Positions 1-11,117 of a stretch of DNA of 64,000 bases are shown here, one piece after another. The notes beneath the pieces were generated by a model. It saw only the letters and a list, made by a program, of their open reading frames with translations, ran no database searches and was not told the DNA's origin. The position numbers were made by a program, and so were the translations under genes. The stretch is from Kitagawia praeruptora (Eukaryota > Streptophyta > Magnoliopsida > Apiales > Apiaceae). The stretch is from NCBI GenBank assembly GCA_037693485.1, contig CM075354.1, positions 141,321,001-141,385,000 of the forward strand. The letters are read 5' to 3'. Numbering within the stretch: the first letter of the stretch is position 1; each line of letters opens with the position of its first letter.

Positions 1-430
1 TTAAGTAACTAACCAAAGGGATCCCCTTTGGTTAGCTAATTGTTAATTTCCTAAAATATTTATTTTATCATCTTTAAAAAATTATTTTTTATAATTTTAG
101 ATGCCTAACCGAAGGGATCCCCTTTGGTTAGAAATGAGCATCCTTTTTGTCAAAATTCAAAATTTAATTATATTTAAGTTTATATCTTGATTAGAACTAT
201 TTCATTGTTGTAGTTTTAACATGAACGAAGAAATCTCAAAATGACTCAATTTGGACTTTCAAAAGGAAGTAATTAATGGGATTTTCAAGGTGCAGAGTAA
301 AAGTTAAAGCAAGTCCTAGGCAAAAGAGAAGATTTGGATTGGTAAGGACTCGAGAAGTCTTCAATGCCTCGAGCTAAGGTATGAATTCAATTGATATGCG
401 TACTATTTGTAGTCTCTGTGATGAATTATT
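1..430. other. Unassigned AT-rich sequence with two near-palindromes
   Basis: No gene is seen. Two near-perfect palindromes of about 27 bases with a GGATCCCC core lie at roughly 9-35 and 104-131, about 95 bases apart. They could be hairpin ends of a small element. The part from 200 to 420 resembles LTR-retrotransposon promoter sequence in style, but no partner repeat is present in the window. Confidence 0.35.
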
Positions 431-436
431 CATGCT

Positions 437-1028
437 TTGTTATTGTTGTTTCCCTTGTCCCTGTTCTCTTGTCTTTTTTCTTTAATTATGGTTTTTGGGG
501 TTTTCGGGTTATCTCTCCCCTCATTGATTATTTTCTATCTCCCTGGTTGTAGTACACTTCTTATCTTTGTTTTCTTTTCTTTTCTTTTCTTCCCTCCCTA
601 TGTTTTTGGTATGGACATCAAGTTTTTATTGTCCAGATTTGGGAGTTTAGCTTACGTTATTCTCTCGTTGGATGATTTGGCTTCGTGTATGCCTTGTCTC
701 TGTTCTCTTCTTTTTCTTTTCCTTAGTTTGGTTTTGGGGTTTTTCGGGCTTTCTCTCCCCTCCTTATTGTATTCTATCTTCCTCACTTTAGTTCATTTCA
801 TTTTTATTTTTTTTTTTGTCTTTTTTTCCCTCTTCTGTTTGTGGTATGGACATCAAGTTTTTATTGTCCAGATTTGGGAGTTTAGCTTACGTTATTCTCT
901 CGTCGGATGATTTGGCTTCGTGTGTGCCTTTGTGGGCGGGTTTTGATTTTTGTTTTACTCCTCGGATTCTCTTGTACTTTATGTACTCCTGATCAAGATT
1001 CATTCTTGCAGACAAAAAAAAAAAAAAA
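437..1028 (+). repeat. Tandemly duplicated T-rich repeat ending in oligo(A), probable LINE 3' end
   Basis: A unit of about 236 bases occurs twice: the block around 610-690 recurs almost exactly at 845-924. The copy ends in a run of 15 A at about 1014-1028. The homologous segment at 49190-49230 lacks this sequence, which supports insertion. A duplicated 3' UTR followed by a poly(A) tail is typical of a truncated plant L1-type LINE. No reverse transcriptase is present. The open frame here is low-complexity Leu/Phe/Ser sequence and not a credible gene. Confidence 0.5.
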
Positions 1029-1034
1029 AGGCTC

Positions 1035-2112
1035 CCAAAATGTTAAATCATCTTTTGTCTACTCTAATCTCAATCTATCTTTTGCTCAAGACGCAACTTA
1101 ATCATTTGTTTCAAAGCAAAATATCACTTAAACTTTTGTTACAGATTACCAACACGTGAATTAAAATCATGTTGAAGTTTTATGTATTTCCAGGATTTCG
1201 ATTTCAACAGAGAATTGAATTGGTGTCACCTCCTTTAAACGCAAGTTTATCTTTTGTTTTCATTGAAAACGCAGCTTAAACATTTGTTTCAAAACAAAAA
1301 GCCACTTTATCTTTTGTTACAGTTTTACCAAAACGTGAATTAAAGTCATGTTTTACGTAAAAATGCAAATTAACCGGTTGTTTTCGGTCATAATCTTTTG
1401 TTTTAGGTGACCAATTTATACTCCTGTTTTGTTTTCCCTCCAGAACACAACTCTATCTTTTGTTTTTGATACAATATGTTACTTCTAACAAAGAAAACTC
1501 CATCTGAACTGTGTTACCACCTGCAAACATTGTTTAAAGTCACGTTTAAAGCGTGCAATTTCGTATACGACACAATAATATCGTGTTGGTGTTAACCTTT
1601 TTGGTACACGAACACGAAATTACACGGATAAATTTAGTGTCGATTTTGGGTTTAGCCTTGAGTACATGACATCAAATGAAAATACACGAAAAATATAAAT
1701 AATTAAATAAAAAATTTAAAATTATATAAATACATATTATAAATAAATGTTGTATATGTACTTTTTACAAAAAGAGTATAGAAAATAGTTTAAAATTTAA
1801 GTTTAACAAGATTTGACCATCCTTACCTCGTTATGAATTATTAATTTAAGAGTCGACTAGTAAAAATTTGACCGAAAAATCTAATATTTAAATAATTTAT
1901 TTATTTATCATATTTTTATTTTTATTTAGAATTACACGAAATACTACACGAAACGTTCACGAAATAAAGGTATACGAAAACGAAACAACACCGATTCTTA
2001 ATGGATCGTGTTTGGGTTTAGCATTCTTGTACACAAAACACCAAAGTATACGATACGAAAGTATACGATACGAACGAATTGTCAGTTCTACGTTTGACAG
2101 TCTAAAACAACA
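1035..2112. repeat. Duplicated segment A, copy 1 (partner 49226-50071)
   Basis: About one kilobase is clearly homologous and colinear with 49226-50071, including runs such as GTTAAATCATCTTTTGTCTA and the CAGTCTAAAACAACAG end. The two copies differ by scattered substitutions and small indels, so the duplication is old. No coding sequence is seen. The motif TTTTGTT and ACACGAAA words recur many times, giving the segment a degenerate repetitive look. Confidence 0.8.
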
Positions 2113-2159
2113 GGTTCTGCAAACTTACTACTACAACAAGCCAATTGCTCGCATTCACT

Positions 2160-2234
2160 TTCTCTTTATATAAGTATTCTGTCTCTCTCCTTCTCTCCTT
2201 CGCTGCAAGACCATCTCTCCGAACAACAATGTAA
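2160..2234 (+). promoter_or_regulatory. Orphan plant-style promoter and 5' leader
   Basis: A TATA-like TTTATATAAG at about 2165 is followed 15-30 bases later by a CT-rich leader (TCTCTCTCCTTCTCTCC), the usual plant core-promoter and 5' UTR layout. The first ATG (2229) is followed at once by TAA, a start-stop mini-ORF; the same bases could also be a splice donor (GTAAAA). No following coding sequence could be traced, and the other copy of this region (near 50072) lacks the leader. It may be the remnant of a gene or noncoding transcript. Confidence 0.4.
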
Positions 2235-3780
2235 AATGTGATTGTTTTTGAAGTAATTATTAAAGTTAATTAAGTTATAACGATAAATGAAATAACGTTT
2301 AGAAAAAAAATTGTAAACGCTACACGAAGTAATGTTTTACCGCGATATTTATGGTCATATTTTTGAGTTGTGACATTTTGGACAATTTAATTTAAAATTG
2401 TGACAATTGGATTCTTTTCTCCCTAATTTAATTATTGATTGTTAATTAATTTTAATTTTATCGGAGCGTGGCATCAACCCCTAAATATATACATGCTATC
2501 GAAATGAAAAATGGGAATACCGAAAAAGGAGACGTCACATCACTTCACGGATCATGCTATACAAAGGGACTATATCGCTTGTAGGGATGGGCCTCGGGTC
2601 ATTTCGGGGGTGGGGAGTGCTATCCTCGCCCCGAATCCCCGAATCCATACCCGATTCCCGAACTCGCCCCAATCCCTGAACGGGGAATGGTTTGCACCTC
2701 AATCCCCGCTCCGAATGGGGGACGGGGATCTCCGCGGGAGTTAGGAATTTTTTTAAAAAATAAAGTAAAATTTATAGATTGTCTAATAAATTTTATAATA
2801 AAATGAATTTGCTAAATCATAAATATAATATATATTTAAATTCATTAACCTATTCTTAAAAATATTTTGAAATAATATTTGTTTATATTTAAAAATACAA
2901 TTAAATTAAATTTTACTATTAAAATTTTTAATCTAGAGTAAAATTTTACGGAGTACTCATTTAATTGGAGTACTTGGAGTACATATACATTTTACATTCA
3001 AAATTTTGCAAACTTTATTATTTTACAAAGTTTATTACATGAATATCACTATTTCATTGAAAATCTTGAAAATTTTGTATGTTTTGCTAACAAAATATTG
3101 CAAAATGAATTATTCTGCGAAACACATTTGGGTTGTAAAACATATATGTTCTGATTGCAAAACATAAAGAATTTTCAAGATGAACATATTGCAAAACATA
3201 CATGATTTTCAAGATTATCAATGAAATTATGATATTCGTATAACAAAGTTTGCAAAATAATAAATTTTAAAATATTTTGAATGCAGAACGTATATGTGCT
3301 CCAAGTACTCCAATTAAATCAGTACTCCATAGAACTTTTCTCTTTTAATCTATGAAATGATTTAAAAATTTTAAACACTAATATATATATATATATATGT
3401 ATATTTACTTATAATAATTTAATTATATACGTGTATAAATATATTTTTAAAAAAATTTAAAATGGGAATCGGGGATGCATTTTTTCCCCTCATTTTTCTA
3501 TTGAAAAGTAAAATGTGTATTTAAAAAAAAAAAGACAAGTTGATGGCAAATTTGAACCGTGAACTATTGAGTATGACTAGTGGCTGCAAATTCATGAATG
3601 AGTCTTGGATTTGAATATCAAATTTTGTTTTCCTAATGACACAAGAAAATAAAAAATGATACCCCTAATCACTGATCCCGCCCTGATCCTTTTTTTTACA
3701 AAATACTACCGGCTCCTCGCCCCAAATCCGAAAAATTTCCCTAATCCCCGACCCGAACGTGACTTGATATTACTTCTTTT
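2235..3780. repeat. AT-rich stretch flanked by GC-rich inverted arms (degenerate foldback)
   Basis: A GC-rich block at 2580-2745, full of CGGGGAT and TCCCCG words, faces a related inverted block at 3456-3760 across about 700 bases of AT-rich DNA. This is the form of a decayed foldback transposon. A smaller inverted pair lies within it, around 2940-3000 and 3285-3340 (GGAGTACTTGGAGTAC and its complement). The 77-residue open frame over the left arm is a by-product of the repeats. Around 2340-2400 there is weak similarity to the foldback at 56119-56608. Confidence 0.4.
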
Positions 3781-5159
3781 TATTGCCTGGACTTTCTTTA
3801 TTGCATGATTTAGTCATGCATATCCCTGCATATGTTTATCTATGATCTTTCCATTTTAAATGAATTTGACCTTTAGTGAGGTTCTATTTAATTATACTTT
3901 CTGTCTAGTTCCATGTTATTGCTGTCTATTATGTGGATTCAGAACTGAATTGATATATATTTGCCGATAGATATCTACCGTTGTGAAGTATTAAATTTTC
4001 TATTTCATTTTGGCATACATACTCTCTATAACAAGATTCGTGAAGTTCATGAAATGTTGATGCAAACTCCATTGTTTAATTTTACTTGGTGTAAGTGTGT
4101 CTATTCCCCCTAGCACTAGGGGAGTTAAACGGCTCCTTTGTCTAGAGTTCATAAAGTTTTGACATCTGGAGCAATGTTGAGAAAGTTCGATACATGATTT
4201 AAGACACGTCTATGCTAGCTTGTGTTTCATCTTTTCCGAAGGACTTTGACATGTAGAACTAGTTGAGCTTATATTAATACATTTTGTCCTAGCAACTTAT
4301 GAATGTCCTGTGAGATGATAGATCTGTGCTGTCATAAACTACTGTATATATCTTTTCATCTTGGCTTTGCATAGTTCTCTCTGACAAATATATTTGATGA
4401 TTTTTACCTTTTAATGTGAACATGTCATTGCAATTGTCCATTGCTTATAATTTGGGAGTTTGAGTTAGTATTTCTTACCATAGGGTGCTTAAATATCTGG
4501 AGCAGTGTTCTGCGAAATATCTGGTAAAAACCTCCTGTATGGAATGTTCAAAAAGTCGAAAAATGTTTAAAGTATGAAAATTGAGTTTACTTAGGAACTA
4601 TATATTTTCAATAGAGCTAAGGAAAAAGTTCATGTCAATTCCGGTATATACTTCTCAGAACTGTGTAGTCTGTTCTTAATAACTCAATACATGTGTTGAG
4701 CTGGGTACTTTACATTATAAGCTGATTACCGAAGTTGGCTCAGATCCTGACTGTGTGGTTGTCGTTTCGTGTCTTCATGTTGCCGTCTGTTAGGCTGTAT
4801 AGGCTGAGCCTCAGTTTCGGCACCAGAGTAAGAGACATTTATTATATTATGATTTTTGGTGTCATAGTTTCATGTTTTCATGCAGTGTCATTGCTTCTTA
4901 TCTCAGTGACTTTTTTTCTACATCATGCTGATAAAATTTATCTTTAGTACAATGCGTTGATGTTTATAAAGTCACTTGCTTTGGCAATTAACTGGCTTTT
5001 GGTAGTATAGCAGTCTATAAGCAAAAGAAATCTAATGATCCATCAAGCATGGTTTGCACATAAATACTATTGCCGATATGATGCACAGAAATAGCTATTG
5101 CCGATATGATGTACTATTAATTTCTGTATTTTTTTAATTAAACCATTAATTAATATCTA
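3781..5159. repeat. Duplicated segment B, copy 1
   Basis: This intact copy matches a second copy that later insertions broke into pieces: 15681-15790, 32722-32925 and 39036-39435. Its last third (4830-5159) also matches 50078-50582. The sequence is T-rich and intron-like. A short frame near 4728-4790 ends in a stop but has no recognisable relative. A 37-base local tandem duplication containing ATTGCCGATATGATG lies at about 5065-5110. No gene is assigned. Confidence 0.75.
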
Positions 5160-5704
5160 CTGGCTTTTAACTCGTGCAATGCACGAATTTCTTGTATTAT
5201 GTTAAAATTTTTATTTTATTTAATATTATAATTGTGTTTTTATAAATTTTTTATTTTTATAAATTTTTTTAATTTTAATTTGATATAATTTAATATACTC
5301 GTGTTTACGGATTATACTAATGTTTCCTTATTATAAATAATGTATACAATTTTTAATATATTTTGTTAATAATTGAAAAATATGGTATGACATTTTTGGG
5401 TATATATTAATGATTGTAATTAAGATTTGTTGTAAATTAAAAAGGTAACGTGTTTTGATTAGAAAAGACATATTAGTGATTGAATTGAAAGATATGATAC
5501 GATTGATCTTTTCAGGTGTTTATAAAAGGTAATATCTACTTCAACTAAAAGTAAATGTGAAAAAGGCAATCAGCTGATTAGCATTAATTATATTATGTTA
5601 TTATTTATTTTAGGTGTCATATTTTTCTTGAAAATTATGGTGTGATATTTTCGGGTATATATTAATTATTGTAACATTTGTTTTAAATTAAAAAAGGTAA
5701 CATG

Positions 5705-6689
5705 TGATGTGCTAAAAATATGACAATTAAAATCGCAAGCGCACGATCATCGTTTTAGTATTTATGATTCGTTCCATAGAGACTATATATTTTTCGCACA
5801 ACCTTAATTTTTAATTTAGGCGAACTAGACCATTTAAATTTTGAGAATAATTTATTTACTTAACAACTAATTGCGAGCTAGCATATTACTAATAAATTGG
5901 GTAAAGAGAAAAATATGTACATACGAACAGAATTAAACAAGGCTTGAGATATGAAAATGATGAATGAAAACTAGTGGCCACAATTTGTGTTAACAAATCA
6001 CCAAACCCACAATAAAATTGAGATTTAAAGGGGCGTAACTAATATTAAAACGAAAATTAAAATTACGAAAACAAATTCTTCAAATCGATACTTTCAATCC
6101 CGTATGGTTAGCATTGCTACTTTGTCCACCCGAGAATTTACGAAGATAAGGAAATGAAGAGCAAGGAGATAAATGAAAGAGAAGTGCAAGAATTAAAATG
6201 AAGCTTGAAATTGCATAAAAATAAAAAGTGTTTACAACAAGAAAAATTATTACAACTATAATTTGGGAGTGAACTAGAACTAACCTAATTCTAAGATGAT
6301 TTTAACAAGTGAAGAATGAGGCTATTTATAGAAAATTTTTAGGGTTTAGGGTTGGTGTGGGTTAATCCTAGCCCTCCATTTTGGTTGGTGTGGGTTAATC
6401 CTAGCCTTCCATTTTGGTTGGTGTGGGTTAATCCTAGCCTTCCATTTTGGTTGGTGTGGGTTAATCCTAGCCCTCCATTTTGGTTGGCTATAAAAATGCA
6501 CTACCACCCCTTGCTTTTCCTTTTCTTCTTGTTTTGGTCCTTCTTTTTTCTTCTTTTGTCATTTATTTCTTTATTTTGTCATTTCTTCAGTTTTCTCGAA
6601 TTTTCCTGAAATGCAACAAAATAATTTATTAAAATACGAATTCAAACAATAAATAAGCAATAAAAATATGCAAAATTATGCACTTACCA
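5705..6689 (-). repeat. 3' LTR of the Gypsy element
   Basis: This copy is 985 bp, the same length as the right LTR. It contains a telomere-like TTTAGGGTTTAGGG at about 6340 and four copies of a 33-base unit at 6350-6485. Confidence 0.9.
6350..6485 (+). repeat. 33-base minisatellite, four units, in the LTR
   Basis: The unit contains GGTGTGGGTTAATCCTAGCC and is repeated four times head to tail with one or two changes per unit. The array is present at the same place in both LTRs (the other at 10778-10913), so it was there before insertion. Confidence 0.85.
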
Positions 6690-6703
6690 AATGCCCCCAT
6701 ACC
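6690..6703 (-). promoter_or_regulatory. Polypurine tract of the Gypsy element
   Basis: On the minus strand, GGTATGGGGGCATT directly abuts the TG of the left LTR, where plus-strand DNA priming is expected. Confidence 0.75.
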
Positions 6704-8050
6704 TATCTTTTGCTCGTCCTCGAGTAAAACAAAAAGAAAAAATGCATAATAAAAACCTATACTCACTGTCGTAGGAATCACGGGTAATTTTAGGTTTACC
6801 AACCCGTTAAACCCATAGACGATCTCTACAGGAGGAGTGTTGTCTCCTAAGGGTTTACAGAAGATATACCCATAAAATCTTTGAGATAAATTAGCAAGTA
6901 TCCAACTTTCCTCTTTCAATCTAGCTTTCATTGGTGTCAACAAAAACAATTTTGTAGGAAAATACATGCCTTATATATTATTCTAATAATAGCCAGGTTA
7001 TAGGTTCCCACAATCCACTTGAATAGACTCAAAAATTTTACAAAAAATCCCAAGGTGTGCGGTGAATTTAAGGCCTATAATGGATAAAGTGCATACGAAC
7101 ATTTTCTCTTTTTCAACCAATATTGAACTGACCCAATCTCTATCAAAACAAGTATCTAGCCAAACTTCACGTTCTTAGTAGTTAGACCGACCGTGCAATG
7201 GTTGAGGTCCCAAAAGACAATTGCATTGATACCCATTTAGCGAGTTTTAGGTCAACAATCCCATATCACAAAGGACCTTAGGTTGCTAGGCACAAAGTCC
7301 CCTCAGACTTACTTACACGGGTTATCAATGAGCCCAACCTAGCCGATTTCCCTACTAAGAATTTATTATTTTAAAATTACATCGGCACTCTATAACTACA
7401 AACATTTATTGACTCTTTTTTTTCTTTTTTTTTCTTTTTTTTTTCTTTTTCCTTATTCATTTTTTAAGACACTATAGAAACAATTTTCGCCAAGATTTGA
7501 TTCGACATTGTTTTAACATGTGGGTTCTCTCTCAGGTATCGAATAACATTCCTATGCAATCTTTCCATCAAAGGTCTTGTGCAAATGTGTCGTCTTGGAC
7601 TTTTAAGCAAAAATTTGTTCGACACAAGTTTCATGAGTAAAACCTTACCTGACTACGTTCAAATCATCTAAAGGCATTATACATATAATTTTATGAAAAA
7701 CAATTAACACCAACTAGTTCTATAGTTAAAGAGTGGGAAGGACAACTAAGCTTAAAATATCTCTATTTTTGGATTTTTAAATTTTTTTTCAATTTTTTTG
7801 GATTTTTCAATTTTTATGTATTTACACTAAATCCCTTCCCCATACCTAAATCATGCATTGTCCTCAATGTATGCAAATGCAAGAGAAAAGAGAAATGAGA
7901 AGGGAGAAAGTTGAGGAAATACCTGATAAGGGATGACGAAGACTGAAAATTTCAAAAAAAACTACTAAAGAAAAACAACTCACACACGCACACACATTGT
8001 AACACCCCCATACCTACATTCTACTATGGGAGGTACAAAACAAATATTTA
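6704..8050 (-). other. Noncoding 3' internal region of the Gypsy element
   Basis: No conserved reading frame is seen between the partial gag/pol ORF and the polypurine tract. A T-rich run lies near 7412-7452. The sequence probably derives from the 3' untranslated region of an autonomous parent. Confidence 0.5.
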
Positions 8051-9271
8051 CTAACCAATACCAGCTCTCGGTAAAACTATTTTTGTTATACAACAAACAT
8101 ATTTCAGAAACTCACCCACAAAAATAGCATAGACCACTCGAACGATCCGATTAGGCGCAAGAATAAAACTCATATTCCTAACTTCATCCATAGACCATTT
8201 AGATGCTTCTTTATTTTGTTTAAGCAAATTAATTACTTGAATTTCTTGGTTATGAAAAATGTCACTAGAAATAAAAGCATGATGAGTTCCATTATCACCT
8301 AAGACCGTCTGATCAAGAGTGGAATTAAGCGGCTTCAAATCGGGTGTCAGTGGCTTACCTACGGAATCCTTAACAATGAATTTATGATCAAAAGAACTAT
8401 CCTCAATTATGGTTTCATGTTTGGAACAAATGTCATTCAATTCATTTAACATCTCTTCTGAAGAAAAATCTTTAACCAACTCATGAATTTCTCGATTAGT
8501 CTCGTGATTAAGTTTGAAATCCTCATTAAGAAGAGTCTCAATTTCACTATCCTCCAAACTCGACCATGTGACACTCTTATTGACTGGCTCAGTTTGGTCT
8601 AGACCATGATTCAAGATGGATGGATTAGGTTCGGATATCAAATTCTCTCTCTCATAAATGGTGTTGACTAACTCACTCATTTGAACCTCTAACTTAGATA
8701 TGGCTTGAGCATTAGAATTCAAAATCTGCCTATCCTGGGTCACGGTTTGCATGAAGGTTTGTTGGGATTTTATCAAATCCCCCGTGCTCTTTTCTAAGGA
8801 ATTAAATCTCTCATCCGAATCATTAAATTCAGGAAGGTTCAAAGGTTCTTGAATCAGGTTCAGATAAGGACTATGATTTTGAATAACAAAAGAGCTAGGA
8901 TTGAGGTTTTCAAAGGAGGGTTGAGCATGAATTAAATGAGTTTGTGCTTCTAATAACGCCTCAATACTCCTTTCTAAAAAATTTACACCCTTATCCGAAT
9001 CACTAAAGTTGCAGCTTGAAGGTGTTTGAATCGGGTTTATATAAGGAGCAACATTATGATAAGAGTTATGATTTGGCATTTTAAAAGAAGGTTGAGGAGC
9101 TTGGTAGTTTTGATCATAATCCAATGAGAAATTTGTGTAATTCCCCCACCCGGGATTGTCGCTAGGTGCAAAATGGTCAGTCCTAAGGGTTTGTTGACAC
9201 ATAGAATTATCTTGCTCAAATTCATAACAATTTGTAAACCCTTGAGTATAAGAATTATAATTTGACCACAT
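8051..9271 (-). CDS. Partial gag fused to a pre-RT linker (406 aa), non-autonomous Gypsy
   Basis: The N-terminal part carries a NPGWGNYTNFS motif at about residues 39-49, like the NPGWRNHPNFSW region that follows the zinc knuckle in plant Tat/Athila-group gag. Next comes an Asn/Ser-rich part, then QAISKLEVQMSELVNTIYERE (about 190-210), the coiled-coil gag C-terminus of that group. Near the end, a segment with LLKQNKEASKWSMDEV (about 350-365) resembles the conserved stretch just upstream of reverse transcriptase (the HKxAIGW...I region). The capsid N-terminus, zinc knuckle, protease and all enzymes are missing, so an internal deletion appears to have joined gag to the linker before RT. The start at 9271 is the first ATG of the frame. 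The last roughly 25 residues are hydrophobic and look like read-through into noncoding DNA. The family link is from memory of motifs. Confidence 0.65.
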   Translation of the reverse strand: MWSNYNSYTQGFTNCYEFEQDNSMCQQTLRTDHFAPSDNPGWGNYTNFSLDYDQNYQAPQPSFKMPNHNSYHNVAPYINPIQTPSSCNFSDSDKGVNFLERSIEALLEAQTHLIHAQPSFENLNPSSFVIQNHSPYLNLIQEPLNLPEFNDSDERFNSLEKSTGDLIKSQQTFMQTVTQDRQILNSNAQAISKLEVQMSELVNTIYERENLISEPNPSILNHGLDQTEPVNKSVTWSSLEDSEIETLLNEDFKLNHETNREIHELVKDFSSEEMLNELNDICSKHETIIEDSSFDHKFIVKDSVGKPLTPDLKPLNSTLDQTVLGDNGTHHAFISSDIFHNQEIQVINLLKQNKEASKWSMDEVRNMSFILAPNRIVRVVYAIFVGEFLKYVCCITKIVLPRAGIG

Positions 9272-10108
9272 TACTGATCACACAAAATAAGCACACAAAA
9301 TAAACACTCAAAATAAAGGGTGAAAAAGCAAAAGAAAAATTCTAAACCTAAGGTTCCTTAATAAAAACGAGCTAGACATTGCTCCTACTTTAAGGACCAC
9401 CAAAAATTCGGTAAATCAAGAATTATTCGAACCGAATTGGCCAGGTAGGTGCAAGCATTGCCTAGAGACTAAACACCAGCCTAGACACCAAATCCTAATT
9501 GGCCAGGTAAGCTTTCGCTTGCCTTGACACCAAAGAGTCGGAATAATTAATGATTACTTCGTTTCTTAGGTACCTTCCTAATTTGAGCGCGAAATTCCTA
9601 GGGCAAATGTCTAATTAATTTTATTAAAGTTTATTAAAATGAATGTAACAAACAATGATATATATACAAAATTGGTAAACAATTATGGATGCTTACATTA
9701 CGTGTACTAATCTAAAAGAAAGAAGAATTTAACGTACCTTTTGGTCCTCCAGCAATCACTACAATTATGAGGTACAAAAAATTAAAAACAAGAAAATAAA
9801 AATCTAGATGATGTGCTCCTAAGTGATTAAATGCATGATGCAACAATTATATATTTACAACTAATTTTTTTGGATTTTTGATTTTTCAATTTTTTTATGA
9901 TGATTTTTTTTTTGAGATTTTCTAAAAATAAAAATGCGAAGAGAGTGAGATACGGGTTACCGAAGCACGCTTCCAAAAATTCCGATTTATTCCAAGCTCC
10001 GTAAGAAGATTCCAAACTTTCAAACTTTCCTAAAAAATGAAATAAAAATAAGACAAGAAATAAAACTAATCCGAAAAATTAAAAATTATGGTGCGAAAAA
10101 TAATTAGG
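9272..10108 (-). other. Untranslated leader of the Gypsy element
   Basis: This is the stretch between the primer-binding site and the first ATG. It contains two imperfect direct copies of AATTGGCCAGGTA followed by TGCAAGC- or TTTCGCTTGC-like sequence near 9437 and 9500, which could fold as leader hairpins. No ORF of note. Confidence 0.5.
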
Positions 10109-10126
10109 TCCCCGGCAGCGGCGCCA
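10109..10126 (-). promoter_or_regulatory. Primer-binding site of the Gypsy element
   Basis: On the minus strand the sequence reads TGGCGCCGCTGCCGGGGA, six bases inside the 5' LTR. This is the TGGCGCCGTTGCCGGGG type that is usual in plant Athila/Tat-group Gypsy elements (commonly assigned to tRNA-Asp), with one change. Confidence 0.8.
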
Positions 10127-10132
10127 AAAACT

Positions 10133-11117
10133 TGATGTGCTAAAAATATGACAATTAAAATCACAAGCGCACGATCATCGTTTTAGTATTTATCATTCAT
10201 TCCACAGAGACTATATTTTTTTCGCACAACCTTAATTTTTAATTTAGGCGAACTAGACCATTTAAATTTTGAGAATAATTTATTTACTTAACAACTAATT
10301 GCGAGCTAGCATATTACTAATAAATTGGGTAAAGAGAAAAATATGTACATACGAACAGAATTAAACAAGGCTTGAGATATGAAAATGATGAATGAAAACT
10401 AGTGGCCACAATTTGTGTTAACAAATCACCAAACCCACAATAAAATTGAGATTTAAAGGGGCGTAACTAATATTAAAACGAAAATTAAAATTATGAAAAC
10501 AAATTCTTCAAATCGATACTTTCAATCCCGTGTGGTTAGCATTGCTACTTTGTCCACCCGAGAATTTACGAAGATAAGGAAATGAAGAGCAAGGAGAGAA
10601 ATGAAAGAGAAGTGCAAGAATTAAAATGAAGCTTGAAATTGCATAAAAATAAAAAGTGTTTACAAAAAGAAAAATTATTACAACTATAATTTGGGAGTGA
10701 ACTAGAACTAACCTAATTCTAAGATGATTTTAACAAGTGAAGAATGAGGCTATTTATAGAAAATTTTTAGGGTTTAGGGTTGGTGTGGGTTAATCCTAGT
10801 CCTCCATTTTGGTTGGTGTGGGTTAATCCTAGCCTTCCATTTTGGTTGGTGTGGGTTAATCCTAGCCTTCCATTTTGGTTGGTGTGGGTTAATCCTAGCC
10901 CTCCATTTTGGTTGGCTACAAAAATGCACCACCACCCCTTGCTTTTCCTTTTCTTCTTGTTTTGGTCCTTCTTTTTTCTTCTTTTGTCATTTATTTCTTT
11001 ATTTTGTCATTTCTTCAGTTTTCTCGAATTTTCCTGAAATGCAACAAAATAATTTATTAAAATACGAATTCAAACAATAAATAAGCAATAAAAATATGCA
11101 AAATTATGCACTTATCA
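10133..11117 (-). repeat. 5' LTR of the Gypsy element
   Basis: This is the promoter-bearing copy. It has the same four-unit 33-base minisatellite (10778-10913). The repeat reads open on the plus strand as a WVNPSPPFWL-type peptide only because 33 is divisible by three; I do not consider it coding. It is followed on the right by the target duplication ACATG. Confidence 0.9.

Larger units (their letters stand above)
5705..11117 (-). mobile_element. Non-autonomous Ty3/Gypsy LTR retrotransposon (minus)
   Basis: Two 985-bp LTRs (5705-6689 and 10133-11117) begin TG and end CA and are flanked by the 5-bp target duplication ACATG (5700-5704 and 11118-11122). A primer-binding site beside the right LTR and a purine-rich tract beside the left LTR fix the minus orientation. 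The internal region is only about 3.4 kb and lacks protease, reverse transcriptase, RNase H and integrase, so the element must have been moved by a relative. I count about 13 LTR differences (near 1.3%). It inserted into the Helitron at AAAGGTA-ACATG-TTTTAATT. Confidence 0.9.

Noticed and set aside
437..910. A 157-codon Leu/Phe/Ser-rich frame that could be a membrane protein
   Set aside because: It lies over a tandemly duplicated T-rich repeat ending in poly(A); the hydrophobic look comes from T-rich DNA.
6352..6609. An 85-codon frame with WVNPSPPFWL repeats (also at 10780-11037)
   Set aside because: It is a by-product of a 33-base minisatellite in LTRs, read against the direction of the element.
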